Shown here one piece after another: positions 52,097 to 60,572 of a DNA stretch of 64,000 bases. The stretch covers positions 372,001-436,000 of the forward strand of contig CAVQMN010000011.1 in assembly GCA_963713625.1 (NCBI GenBank). Direction: 5' to 3'. Each line of letters begins with the position of its first letter. Position 1 is the stretch's first letter. The notes beneath the pieces are model-generated. The model ran no database searches. It was not told the origin of the DNA and was given only the letters and a program-made list of their open reading frames with translations. The DNA is from Bog-756 sp963713625 (GTDB lineage: Bacteria > Actinomycetota > Acidimicrobiia > Acidimicrobiales > RAAP-2). A program made the position numbers and the translations under genes.

Positions 52097-53037
52097 GGAT
52101 GGGCTCCTTTCTGGTGTTCGCCCGTGGCCGAGGGGTCTGGCCGGTCAGGGCGGGGAGGCTGCTCTCCGAACGCCGGTCGACCGAGCTGCTCCCTGATCGG
52201 GGTGAAGGGAGGTTGCACGGTATGGCGGCGTTGCCAGTTGGCTCCGTCGACCACCAGCGAGTGACCGCTGATGTAGGTGGCGAAGGGTGAGCAGAGGTAG
52301 GTGGCGGCCCAGGCCAGTTCGCGGGGGAGGCCCACCCGACCGGCCGGCACGCGTGAGTCCTGGCCCTCATACTTTCCGGGCACGGCGGCGATGGCCGCCG
52401 TCTCGTCCTCGTGGGGCATGAGCCCGGGGACCAGCCCGTTCACGCGGATGCCGTACGGCCCCCACTCGACGGCGAGGGTCTCGGTGAGGTTCTTTACCCC
52501 CGCCTTGGCCGCCGCGGAGTGGGCGAACCCAGGGCCGCCCGTCCAGGCATAGGACGCACCCACGTTGACGATGGCGCCGTCCCGATCGGCGGGAATCAGA
52601 CGTCGGGCCAAGTCCCGGCAGCAGTAGAAGGTGCCGTTGAGCACGATGTCGACCACGGTGCGCCAGGCGTTGGGACTCATGTCTTCAGCTGGCACCGGAA
52701 AGTTGCCGGCCGCGTTGTTGATCAACACGTTGATGGGGCCGAATGCAGACTCGACCGCGTCGAAGGCCGAGGAGATGGATTCAGGATCGCGAATGTCGCA
52801 CGCGGCACCCATCGCCCTGGCGCCTGTCGTTTCCACCGCGGCCACGCCGGCACCACGGTGGTCCTCGTCGCGGCTCAGGATGCCGATCGCCGCGCCCAGC
52901 CGGGCGAACTCGGTGGCGATGGACTTTCCCAGGCCGGTGCCGCCGCCGGTGACGATGACAACGGTGCCCTCGTAGGTGCCCGGGGGGAGGGCAGACGCGC
53001 CGACGGGCGGAGGCGGTCGGAGCCCCGGAGGTGTCAT
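52093..53037 (-). CDS. SDR oxidoreductase, 2,4-dienoyl-CoA reductase-like
   Basis: A 314-aa short-chain dehydrogenase. The cofactor loop is VIVTGGGTGLGKSIA and the strand end NVLINNAAGNFPVPAEDM. Instead of the classical YxxxK it has GFAHSAAAKAGVKNLT: the lysine is kept but serine stands where tyrosine is normal. This matches the 2,4-dienoyl-CoA reductase / trans-2-enoyl-CoA reductase branch, and the downstream hydratase supports a role in acyl-CoA reduction. NADPH preference is likely from the GTGLG-K pattern. The C-terminal 40 residues are Pro-rich and poorly conserved. Confidence 0.92.
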   Translation of the reverse strand: MTPPGLRPPPPVGASALPPGTYEGTVVIVTGGGTGLGKSIATEFARLGAAIGILSRDEDHRGAGVAAVETTGARAMGAACDIRDPESISSAFDAVESAFGPINVLINNAAGNFPVPAEDMSPNAWRTVVDIVLNGTFYCCRDLARRLIPADRDGAIVNVGASYAWTGGPGFAHSAAAKAGVKNLTETLAVEWGPYGIRVNGLVPGLMPHEDETAAIAAVPGKYEGQDSRVPAGRVGLPRELAWAATYLCSPFATYISGHSLVVDGANWQRRHTVQPPFTPIREQLGRPAFGEQPPRPDRPDPSATGEHQKGAHP

Positions 53038-53092
53038 GGGCCGAGAGCCTAGGCCGGAAGTCGCGGTCGGGATCGGGCCCGTGACGGCCCCG

Positions 53093-55045
53093 TCATGTCT
53101 TCGGGGCAGGTGACACCAGCAGGGAGAGGCTCCGGGTGGCGGAGTCCGCCGGATCGAAGGAGTCGGTCACTTTGACTGTGAACCCGTACGTGCCGGCCGC
53201 GGTGGGCGTACCGACGAGCGCCCCGTCGGCATCGAGCTTCAATCCGGGGGGCACCGATCCCTTGGCCAGGGTCCAGGCGTAGGGGGGCGCACCCCATGTG
53301 GCTGCGAGCGTGTCGGAGTACGAGATCCCGACGAAGGCGCGATGCAAAGTGGCGGTCCTGATCGTGACGGCACGGGGTGAGATCTTGAGAGAGACCACCC
53401 GGGTGGTCGTGCGTGGCTTCGGGCTGGTGGAGTCGGTGACCTCCGTGTCGAACTTGAAGGTGCCGTAGGAAACCGGCGTGCCCGACACCACGCCGGTTTC
53501 GGCATCGAGCTTGAGGCCCTTGGGAAGGGACGCGCCCGCTGTCAGTGTGAACCGGTAGGAGGGTCGTCCACCGACGGCCATGATCGTGCCCGAATAGGCG
53601 GTGCCCTGGGTTCCGGCCGGGAGCGATGCGGTCGCGATGCTCGGCGCGTAGGTGGCGTAGGTCATGTGGGCCGTGCAGGTCACGCCGCTCGTGCCCTCCG
53701 CCCAGGAGTCGCAGATCGGTCCCGACTGCACAAGTCGATCGGGAGCGATGGAATGGTCGATCTCCATCTGGGTCACCAGATCCTGGTACGCCCGGTTCTC
53801 GACGTCCACCACCCCGAAGTCGTTGTTCTCTCCGTCGAACCGGCCACCCTCGGGTTCGTCGACGTACTCGAACCACTCGTCGCCGACCACCCACGGAGCG
53901 TCCTCGTAGAGGGGCGCGATGTAGTTCGTGTAGGCATCGGCGCGATCTTGCTGCGTGGCATACACGGCGTAGACGCCGGGGACCGTGTCCGGCGTTTGGG
54001 GCCCGCTCCCGATGAACGAATACTCACCGACCATGATGGGCCGCTTCACGTAGGACTCGAAGTTGGAGAAGGTCGAGGTCACCGGGAGGTACTGGGGCCA
54101 GACCTTGTCGATGGCCTGGGCCAAACCGGGCTTCAGGGTGTAGTCGTCGATGCTGAAGACGTTGACGTACGGTTTCGCCGCTTCGAGCAGTTGGGGCTGG
54201 ATCTCCTGGGCCTCGGCCTTCACCCCCAGGATCAGGTGGTGGGTGTCGTACTGGCGGACGGCCGCCGTGGTGACAGAGAAGTAACGGGTCGCCAGTGCGT
54301 AGACGAATCCATTGGGGTTACCCACGTATTTTTTGGCCACCGCCAGACCTGGAGAGCCGGCCGGCAGAGCCAGGTAGTCGGCGAGTTCCGTTTTCGAGCT
54401 GCTGCCGTCCGGCCCCCAGTTGAGCTCGCTGTCGGTGTAATAGCCGATCAGGTTGGGGTCATCGGCCAACGGTGCCACCTGGGTGGCGGCGACCTCGTCG
54501 GCGTTGGTGACGAACGACGACGCGAACCAGTCGTCGCCGCTGGCCATCGAGAGCTGCACGCTGTAGGGCATCTTCGACGCGAAGGTGGCGTCGTCGGTGA
54601 AGGGCCCGAGGCTGTTGAATCCCCACGAGCGGAGCCTGGCCACGGTGGCCGTGGCCCAGGCCGCGGTGCTCGGGTACTCGGAGGCGATCGTCTCACAGTA
54701 CGGGCACTGGCCGGTCACCTGATCGACGTCTGGATCGGAAGACACGTGATCGATCCCGGCCGAGTAGAAAGGCCGCCCGGTGGGCGTCACGAACCACGAC
54801 CGACCGTCCTGTTCGGCGATAGAGAAGTAGCCCGTGGCCTTGAACGTGAGGTCGCCGGTGGCGGTTTTTGTCGTCACGCCACCGACTCCGGTCCCCGACG
54901 TCGCCGCCTGCGCCGTGGCCAGGGGCCCAAGGGATGCCGGCACGGCCAGGGACGCCACCAGAGCCACCGTGAGAGCGGCCAGGACCCGGGGCCCGAGTGC
55001 CCGTGCTCCGCGGGTCCGCCGACTGTTGCCGCTCGTCCACCCCAT
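53093..55045 (-). CDS. Secreted agarase-like hydrolase with Ig-like repeats
   Basis: A 650-aa secreted TIM-barrel hydrolase resembling GH50/agarase-like enzymes. A signal peptide (VLAALTVALVASLAVPASL) is followed by the catalytic domain, with the acid/base Glu probably in IGYYTDSELNWGPDG and the nucleophile in RPIMVGEYSFIG. GDEWFEYVDEPEGGRFDGE lies near the end of the barrel. From about residue 470 there are two immunoglobulin-like putative domains (He_PIG type), each with a PxGLKLDAxxGxxxGTPxxxGT pattern. The fold assignment is fairly sure; agar as substrate is not implied. Confidence 0.85.
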   Translation of the reverse strand: MGWTSGNSRRTRGARALGPRVLAALTVALVASLAVPASLGPLATAQAATSGTGVGGVTTKTATGDLTFKATGYFSIAEQDGRSWFVTPTGRPFYSAGIDHVSSDPDVDQVTGQCPYCETIASEYPSTAAWATATVARLRSWGFNSLGPFTDDATFASKMPYSVQLSMASGDDWFASSFVTNADEVAATQVAPLADDPNLIGYYTDSELNWGPDGSSSKTELADYLALPAGSPGLAVAKKYVGNPNGFVYALATRYFSVTTAAVRQYDTHHLILGVKAEAQEIQPQLLEAAKPYVNVFSIDDYTLKPGLAQAIDKVWPQYLPVTSTFSNFESYVKRPIMVGEYSFIGSGPQTPDTVPGVYAVYATQQDRADAYTNYIAPLYEDAPWVVGDEWFEYVDEPEGGRFDGENNDFGVVDVENRAYQDLVTQMEIDHSIAPDRLVQSGPICDSWAEGTSGVTCTAHMTYATYAPSIATASLPAGTQGTAYSGTIMAVGGRPSYRFTLTAGASLPKGLKLDAETGVVSGTPVSYGTFKFDTEVTDSTSPKPRTTTRVVSLKISPRAVTIRTATLHRAFVGISYSDTLAATWGAPPYAWTLAKGSVPPGLKLDADGALVGTPTAAGTYGFTVKVTDSFDPADSATRSLSLLVSPAPKT

Positions 55046-55147
55046 GGCCGTGAATCCTAATCACAGCCGGCTCACCCGGCCCCGGAGCCCGCAGGTCGCG
55101 CCGCCGTCGGGCCGGTCCGTCCAGGTCCTCGGGTAGTCTCGTCGACC

Positions 55148-56329
55148 GTGGACTTCGACCTCCCTCCCGAGCTAGCCGCCCTCCAGCAGAGCGTTCGGCG
55201 GTTGGCCCAGGACAAGATCAAACCGCGTGCCCGGGAGATCGACACCACCGGGGAGTATCCGGTGGACATCTTCGAGGCATTCCGTGATGCGGACCTCCTC
55301 GGCCTCTGCCTGCCCACTGAACTCGGTGGCTCGGGTGCCGGAATCCTCGGTCTCACCGTGGCCATCGAGGAGGTGGCGAAGTACTCGAATACGGCCGCCC
55401 TCATGTTGTTGCTGACCCGGCTTCCCGTGGGTCCGGTGCTGATCGCGGGAAATGACGACCAGAAGAAGCGGTACCTGCCCGGTATCGCCAGCGGCGAGGT
55501 GCGAGCCGGATTCGGTCTCTCCGAGGCGCAGGCCGGTAGTGATGTGGCCGGCATGCGGACCAAGGCGGAACCTGACCCCGGGCCCGGCCACGAGGGTGGA
55601 TGGGTGCTCTCCGGTATCAAGTGCTGGATGTCCGGCGTCCGGGAAGCCGACTGGTACACCGTGTTCGCAAAAACGGGCGATCCCGCCTCCCGGGCCCATG
55701 ACTCGATTACCGCCTTCATCGTCGAACGGAATTGGGACGGTGTTTCCGTGGGTCGCACCGACCACAAGATGGGGGTGCGGGGCGTCGACACCGGCGAACT
55801 CGTCCTGGACGGCGTACGGGTGCCGGCCGAAAACGTCATCGGTGAAGTGGGTGGCTTCCGTCTGGCCATGCTCGGCCTCAACGCCATGCGGCCGGTGGTG
55901 GCCGCCCGGGGGATCGGCCTGGCCGAAGGGGCGCTGATGTACGCCACCGAGTACGTCAAGCAGCGCGAGGCGTTCGGGGGGACCATCGCCGACTTCCAGG
56001 GGATCCAGTGGGAGATCGCCAAGACGGCAGTGGACATCGAGGCGGCCCGGTTGCTCACCTACCGTTCGGCCTGGCTGGCGGACCAGGGGAAATTCACCAA
56101 GGAGTACGTCCCGTTCCTCTCGATGGCCAAGTACTTCGCCACCGAGCTCGCCGTCCGGGCCTCGGGCCTGGCCGTCCAGCTGCTCGGCGCCGCCGGATAT
56201 ATGGAGGATCACCCGACCGAGCAGTGGTACCGCGATGCCCGCCAACTGACCATCGTGGAGGGCACCTCGCAGGTACAGCTCGGGCTCATCGCCCGGGGGG
56301 TGCTCGGGCACGATCTGTGGTGGGACTGA
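55148..56329 (+). CDS. Acyl-CoA dehydrogenase
   Basis: A 393-aa FAD-dependent acyl-CoA dehydrogenase. Landmarks are FGLSEAQAGSDVAGMRT (FAD/substrate-binding loop), KCWMSGVREADWYTVFAKT, and RPVVAARGIGLAEGALMYA. The C-terminal QLTIVEGTSQVQLGLIAR holds the catalytic glutamate in the position used by short- and medium-chain enzymes. The family role is the first oxidation step of acyl-CoA breakdown. It is 2 nt upstream of trpD, so the two are co-transcribed although they are in different pathways. Confidence 0.95.
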   Translation: MDFDLPPELAALQQSVRRLAQDKIKPRAREIDTTGEYPVDIFEAFRDADLLGLCLPTELGGSGAGILGLTVAIEEVAKYSNTAALMLLLTRLPVGPVLIAGNDDQKKRYLPGIASGEVRAGFGLSEAQAGSDVAGMRTKAEPDPGPGHEGGWVLSGIKCWMSGVREADWYTVFAKTGDPASRAHDSITAFIVERNWDGVSVGRTDHKMGVRGVDTGELVLDGVRVPAENVIGEVGGFRLAMLGLNAMRPVVAARGIGLAEGALMYATEYVKQREAFGGTIADFQGIQWEIAKTAVDIEAARLLTYRSAWLADQGKFTKEYVPFLSMAKYFATELAVRASGLAVQLLGAAGYMEDHPTEQWYRDARQLTIVEGTSQVQLGLIARGVLGHDLWWD

Positions 56330-56331
56330 CT

Positions 56332-57432
56332 GTGGCCGGCCCTTCTCAACCGGAACTGACCTTCGAGTCGCTCGGGGGCTGGCCCGGCGTGCTCACCGAT
56401 CTCCTGTCCGGCAAGTCATTGAGCGCCGAGCAGTCCGAGGTCGTCCTGGGTCAGGTGCTCTCGGGGAATGCCGCACCGTCACAGATCGCAGCACTGGCCA
56501 CGGCCCTCCGGGCCAAGGGGGAATCGGTCGGCGAAATGACCGGATTCGTCCGGGCCATGGTGGCTCACGCCGTCCCTCTGGATCTGCCCGCAGGCATCGA
56601 GCTCGTCGACACGTGCGGCACCGGAGGGGACCGGTTGCGGAGCATCAATGTCTCGACCATCGCCGCCTTGGTGGTGGGAGCCACGGGCGCCAAGGTCTGC
56701 AAACACGGCGGCCGGGCTTCGTCGTCCGCAGTCGGGGCGGCCGACGTGCTCGAGGCCCTCGGAGTTGTGGTGGACCTCGGCCCCAGAGGAGTGGCCCGGT
56801 GTATCGACGAAGTGGGCATGGGCTTCTGCTTCGCCCCGCGGTTCCATCCTGCGATGCGGTTCGCGGCGCCCGTCCGCAAGGAGTTGGGTATCCCGACCGT
56901 CTTCAACTACCTCGGTCCGCTGGCCAACCCGGGCCGGGCCCGCTACCAGGTGGTCGGGGTGAGTGATCCAGCGGTGGCGGACAAGATGCTCGGGGTGCTG
57001 GCGGCCAACGGGACCAAGCGGGCCATGGTGGTCTACGGCGACGACGGGCTGGACGAGCTCAGCACCACCGGTCCGTCGACGGTGCACGAACTGCAGGTGT
57101 CGGCCGACGGCCGCTATGAAATTTCGAAGTATCGGGTGGACCCTGCCGAGCTGGGCCTGGCTCGGGCCACCATCGAAGATCTCCGGGGCGGGGATGCCCG
57201 CTTCAATGCCGATGCCATTCGCCAGGTGATCGGCGGAGAGCCCTCACCCCACAGGGATATCGCCGTCCTCAACGCGGCGGCGGCCCTGATGGTCATCGGT
57301 CGAGCTCCCGACCTTCCGACCGGAATCACGATGGCCTGCGAGGTGATTGATGACGGCCGCGCCGATGCCGTGCTCGAAGCCCTGATCAGGGTGTCCCAAC
57401 TCGCTGCGCCCGACGATCCCGATTCCGTCTGA
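56332..57432 (+). CDS. trpD: Anthranilate phosphoribosyltransferase
   Basis: A 366-aa anthranilate phosphoribosyltransferase, which joins anthranilate and PRPP in tryptophan synthesis. Motifs are complete: DTCGTGGDRLRSINVSTIAA (PRPP loop), CKHGGRASSSAVGAADVLEA, APRFHPAMRFAAPVRKELG and FNYLGPLANPG. Start GTG 56332 has GGTGGGA about 7 nt upstream. No other trp gene is in the window. It follows the acyl-CoA dehydrogenase by 2 nt and ends at a strong convergent hairpin. Confidence 0.97.
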   Translation: MAGPSQPELTFESLGGWPGVLTDLLSGKSLSAEQSEVVLGQVLSGNAAPSQIAALATALRAKGESVGEMTGFVRAMVAHAVPLDLPAGIELVDTCGTGGDRLRSINVSTIAALVVGATGAKVCKHGGRASSSAVGAADVLEALGVVVDLGPRGVARCIDEVGMGFCFAPRFHPAMRFAAPVRKELGIPTVFNYLGPLANPGRARYQVVGVSDPAVADKMLGVLAANGTKRAMVVYGDDGLDELSTTGPSTVHELQVSADGRYEISKYRVDPAELGLARATIEDLRGGDARFNADAIRQVIGGEPSPHRDIAVLNAAAALMVIGRAPDLPTGITMACEVIDDGRADAVLEALIRVSQLAAPDDPDSV

Positions 57433-57434
57433 CA

Positions 57435-57462
57435 CCACCCCGGGCCGCGGCCACCGGGGTGG
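57435..57462. terminator. Bidirectional hairpin between trpD and exonuclease gene
   Basis: CCACCCCGG (57435-57443) and CCGGGGTGG (57454-57462) form a perfect 9-bp GC-rich stem with a 10-nt loop, right after the trpD stop and 35 nt from the end of the convergent exonuclease gene. It probably ends both transcripts. Confidence 0.7.
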
Positions 57463-57497
57463 ATCATCGGCAGGGCAGGATGAAGCAGATCACAGGG

Positions 57498-58979
57498 TCA
57501 GGCCGCCGAACCGAAACCGCTGACTGGTGTCCGTGCGTCCATGTCGCTGATCAGTTCGACAAGAGTCGGGATCCGGTCTGAAGGCAAGCACATCCCCTGA
57601 TCACGGTCTACCTCCATGATGCGGACCCGTTCGGAGTTGGCATTGAGCCATTGGGCGATGATCCTCCGCTCATCGTCATGACCGTCCTGTGCCGGATCTT
57701 CCTGGCCGGGGAGGGACGGTTGGCCATCGGGCAGTCCGCCGTGGCCGACCAGCAGTCCGTCGTCGATCTCGACGGTGCCTTCTCCCTCGATGGCGAGCAC
57801 CATACGCCCGGAGGCCCGCAGCGACACCACGTGGCGATGCCCGGCCAGCAGCCGGCGGAGGCGTTCCACCTCATCCCGGACGACGGCGGCTTCTTCGTAC
57901 TGCTGCTGTTGGGACAGCGCAACGAGACTTTCGACCAGCGGCGAGAGCAGGTCCGTCGGATTCATGGACAGATCGTCGTTGCTCCAGGTGGCCCGCCGGC
58001 CATGGCGCGGGCGCGGCTGTCGTCGGCGGGTGCTGTCCGAGGTCGGCTTGGGGTTGGTCCGCTCGTTCCTCCTGCCCCTTCTCTTCCCCTGTTGGTTGAA
58101 GGCCGGCGCCCACGCTCTGATCAACCGACCCTCGGTGACGGCGGCGGCCAGCGGCCCAGGACAGACCCGATGGTTGACGGCATGCAGCTGGCGAAGCAAG
58201 CGACCGACCTTGGGCCGTCTGTCGCCCGTGAAGTATGAGCGGACGCGAGCCTGCAGATCGGTTGCCTTCCCCACGTAGAGCACGGTTCCGGATGCGTCGG
58301 TGAACCAGTAGACACCGGGTCGGTGGGGGAGCCGGGTGGTGAGCCGTAGCTTGGCGGCCTGCGGATGCCCGAGGAGTCGCGTGAGATCCAGCAACTCCTC
58401 GAGTCCGACAATTCCGAATGATCCGGCCCGTTCGAGCAGCGCGTGGAGGAGGTCACCGGTGGCCAGCACATCGGCCAGCGCCCGGTGGGAGGGCTGGTGG
58501 GGGAGCCGGAGGCTTGAGGCCAATGTGCCCAGTTTGCAGTTGGGCACCATGTCACGGACCAGCCGACGGGAGAGCGCCAGCGTGTCGACGGTGGCATTGG
58601 AGAGACGATCCCGTCCGGTCGACGTCAGGGCATGGTCGAGAAAGGAGAGGTCGAAGCGAAGATTGTGGCCGACGAGTACCGCTCCACCGACGAACTCCAG
58701 AAAGGAAGGGAGCATTTCTCCCACCCGGGGTGCTCCGGACACCATTTCATCGCTGATCCCGGTCAGGGCCGTGATGAGGGGAGGAATCCGCTCGTCGGGT
58801 CGGACCAACGTCTGGTAGGTGCCGAGCCGCTCACCACCCCGGTAGCGAGCGGCGGCCACTTCGGTCAACGACGCCGACGCCGGGGAACCTCCTGTCGTTT
58901 CCACGTCGACCACCACGAATGTCACCTGGTGAAGCGGGGTGCCAAGGTCGTCGAATGACCGCTGCCGCTCGATCTGCAT
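57498..58979 (-). CDS. DnaQ-type exonuclease / UvrC-like GIY-YIG fusion
   Basis: A 493-aa two-nuclease protein. The N-terminal DEDDh exonuclease has FVVVDVETTGG (DxE), LVGHNLRFDLSFLD and SHRALADVLAT. From about residue 215 a UvrC-type GIY-YIG domain follows: PHRPGVYWFTDASGTVLYVG with KATDLQARVRSYF. A basic linker leads to a UVR-like helical pair, QYEEAAVVRDEVERLRRLL, and a C-terminal domain. This is the actinobacterial DEDD exonuclease/Cho-like fusion seen in repair; it would nick and resect damaged DNA. ATG 58979 is a good start. Confidence 0.92.
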   Translation of the reverse strand: MQIERQRSFDDLGTPLHQVTFVVVDVETTGGSPASASLTEVAAARYRGGERLGTYQTLVRPDERIPPLITALTGISDEMVSGAPRVGEMLPSFLEFVGGAVLVGHNLRFDLSFLDHALTSTGRDRLSNATVDTLALSRRLVRDMVPNCKLGTLASSLRLPHQPSHRALADVLATGDLLHALLERAGSFGIVGLEELLDLTRLLGHPQAAKLRLTTRLPHRPGVYWFTDASGTVLYVGKATDLQARVRSYFTGDRRPKVGRLLRQLHAVNHRVCPGPLAAAVTEGRLIRAWAPAFNQQGKRRGRRNERTNPKPTSDSTRRRQPRPRHGRRATWSNDDLSMNPTDLLSPLVESLVALSQQQQYEEAAVVRDEVERLRRLLAGHRHVVSLRASGRMVLAIEGEGTVEIDDGLLVGHGGLPDGQPSLPGQEDPAQDGHDDERRIIAQWLNANSERVRIMEVDRDQGMCLPSDRIPTLVELISDMDARTPVSGFGSAA

Positions 58980-59053
58980 GGATTCATGGTAGCGAACGTG
59001 TGTTCGTAGATGGGAGATGTGGGGCCCGGCCTCCGGCGACTACCGTGTGGGCG

Positions 59054-59323
59054 GTGACCACTGAATCACCAGCCACCCATGTCCCTGCGAGTGTTTCGCC
59101 GAATCTGACCCGCTACCGGTGCGCCGCCTGCGGCAATCTCACCCGATTCAATGTGGTGAGCAACCGTCGGACGCGGGCGTTCCATCACTTCTCGGTGGGG
59201 GGCGAGCTCACCGTGGAGGACGTCGAGGTCCTCGATGACGTGGTGGAGGAGGTGTCGTGCCGGTGGTGTGGCAATGGCAACGCAGTCGAAGTGATCGACG
59301 AGGGCGCCGCGACGACGGAGTAG
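59054..59323 (+). CDS. Small zinc-ribbon protein
   Basis: An 89-aa protein with two CxxC pairs: YRCAACGNLTRF and SCRWCGNGNAVE, forming a zinc ribbon around an acidic middle (ELTVEDVEVLDDVVEEV). The start is GTG 59054 (GTG 59045 is possible). It overlaps the next gene, which starts inside it in another frame, suggesting coupled translation. Function unknown; the TRF...FH segment looks like a nucleic-acid or protein contact. Confidence 0.78.
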   Translation: MTTESPATHVPASVSPNLTRYRCAACGNLTRFNVVSNRRTRAFHHFSVGGELTVEDVEVLDDVVEEVSCRWCGNGNAVEVIDEGAATTE

Positions 59324-59838
59324 CGCCCGCGTCTCCGCTGTCCGACCCCGAGTTCGTGGCCGGTCTCCGGCCTATTCCATCAGGGCCGGTGGGCTCTGCG
59401 ATCGCTCGGCCGGCGCCGGACATCGTGGGCACTGACCCGAGCGGCCGGCCACTCAGGATCCGTATCGACGAGTTCGCGAGACCGATCCTGTTCGCCTTTC
59501 TGCACATCAACTGTGATGGTTGCGATGAGTTCTGGCGTGGATTTCGTGATGCATCCCTGATCGGGCTGCCGTCGGCGACGGCCGCGGCGATCGTGACCAA
59601 AGGGCCTGCAACCGTTTCCGTGGGCGAGATCGAGCGGGTCGCCGCGGGAATCAGCCGTGTTCCCGTGGTCATGAGCGATGAGGCGTGGACTGCATACCGC
59701 GTGCTGGGCTACCCCTTCTTCGTCCTGGTGGACCCGTCGACGCGGACCGTCATCGGCGAGACGGTGGGATTTGGGTGGCAAGATGTCATGGCCATGATCC
59801 AGTCGACTGGACATGGCGAGGTAGACGTCGAGGCGTAA
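59257..59838 (+). CDS. Thioredoxin-like protein with CDGC motif
   Basis: A protein of up to 193 aa with a thioredoxin-like fold. RPILFAFLHINCDGCDEFW has the redox-type CxxC (CDGC) after the first strand, and VPVVMSDEAWTAYRVLGYPF supplies the cis-proline-like turn, followed by FVLVDPSTRTVIGETVGFG. No signal peptide or membrane helix is visible, so it would act in the cytoplasm, unlike MauD/ResA relatives. The start is unclear: GTG 59257 and GTGs at 59263 and 59266 overlap the zinc-ribbon gene. Partner unknown. Confidence 0.78.
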   Translation: MPVVWQWQRSRSDRRGRRDDGVAPASPLSDPEFVAGLRPIPSGPVGSAIARPAPDIVGTDPSGRPLRIRIDEFARPILFAFLHINCDGCDEFWRGFRDASLIGLPSATAAAIVTKGPATVSVGEIERVAAGISRVPVVMSDEAWTAYRVLGYPFFVLVDPSTRTVIGETVGFGWQDVMAMIQSTGHGEVDVEA

Positions 59839-59967
59839 CGGGGTCCACCGACTGGTTCAGCGGGTGCAGCCGGCAGTCGCCAGGCGGCGACCATGCATCT
59901 GTCGGCCACCTCATGAGGTTTCGGCTGCGCACGCCGGGGCCTTCCAGAATTTCTCAGTTGAACCGAA

Positions 59968-60019
59968 CTATCGCTTCCAGCCGATAGCGCGGTGAGCTAC
60001 CTATCGCCTGTAGGCGATA
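59968..60019 (+). promoter_or_regulatory. Two palindromic operator-like sites before the HTH gene
   Basis: Site 1 is CTATCG-CTTCCAGC-CGATAG (59968-59987). Site 2 is TATCGCC-TGTA-GGCGATA (60002-60019), ending 10 nt before the ATG. Both share the half-site CTATCG. A TTGAAC at 59958 could be a -35 element. This is the layout expected for self-repression by the HTH protein encoded next. Confidence 0.7.
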
Positions 60020-60029
60020 AATTGACCCA

Positions 60030-60476
60030 ATGAGCCAAACCAGTGCCCGGACCCGTAGGTACTTCGAAGCACGGATCGATCGACTCCGTCTGGTGGCGGA
60101 CGAGCCCCCACCCCACCAGGGATGGATCAGAGCCATCAGAGATGCTCTCGGAATGTCGAGCACGGAGCTCGCCTCCCGTTTGGCCGTCGGACAGCCGACC
60201 ATTTCCGGTCTCGAACGGAGTGAGATCCGCGGCACGATCAAGTTGGAGACACTGCGTCGGGCCGCAGACGCGCTCGACTGTGAGGTCTTCTACTACCTCG
60301 TACCTCGCACGACCCTCGAGGACACCGTGCAGAGACAGGCCCGGCAGAAGGCGCAGGAACAGCTCAGCCGCGAGGCCGATGACCCTGTCGACGCCGCAGG
60401 CGAGGCCAGTGCCTCGACTCGACTCGACGAGCTTGCTCTCCGCTTTGTGGACCGCAAGGGACTCTGGACCGACTGA
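60030..60476 (+). CDS. Mobile mystery protein A (HTH), partner absent
   Basis: A 148-aa DNA-binding protein of the family called mobile mystery protein A. The XRE-type helix-turn-helix is GWIRAIRDALGMSSTELASR followed by LAVGQPTISGLERSE, then GTIKLETLRRAADALDCEVF and YYLVPRTTLEDTV, all characteristic. This protein normally stands next to mobile mystery protein B, a Fic/Doc-type protein, as a toxin-antitoxin-like pair. No Fic gene follows here; the next gene is an unrelated DUF5666 protein. Palindromic operators precede it. Confidence 0.9.
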   Translation: MSQTSARTRRYFEARIDRLRLVADEPPPHQGWIRAIRDALGMSSTELASRLAVGQPTISGLERSEIRGTIKLETLRRAADALDCEVFYYLVPRTTLEDTVQRQARQKAQEQLSREADDPVDAAGEASASTRLDELALRFVDRKGLWTD

Positions 60477-60572
60477 GCGCATTCCTAACGCTCACTGCAC
60501 TGGACCACAGGCGATCCACAGCCCCGTTCTTCATGCTCTTCCTTGAAAGCAACCGTCGTTCAAGGAGCAGAG

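Noticed and set aside
53666..55060. Long plus-strand frame antisense to the agarase-like gene
   Set aside because: Mirror of the codon bias of the real gene; no domain or start signal.
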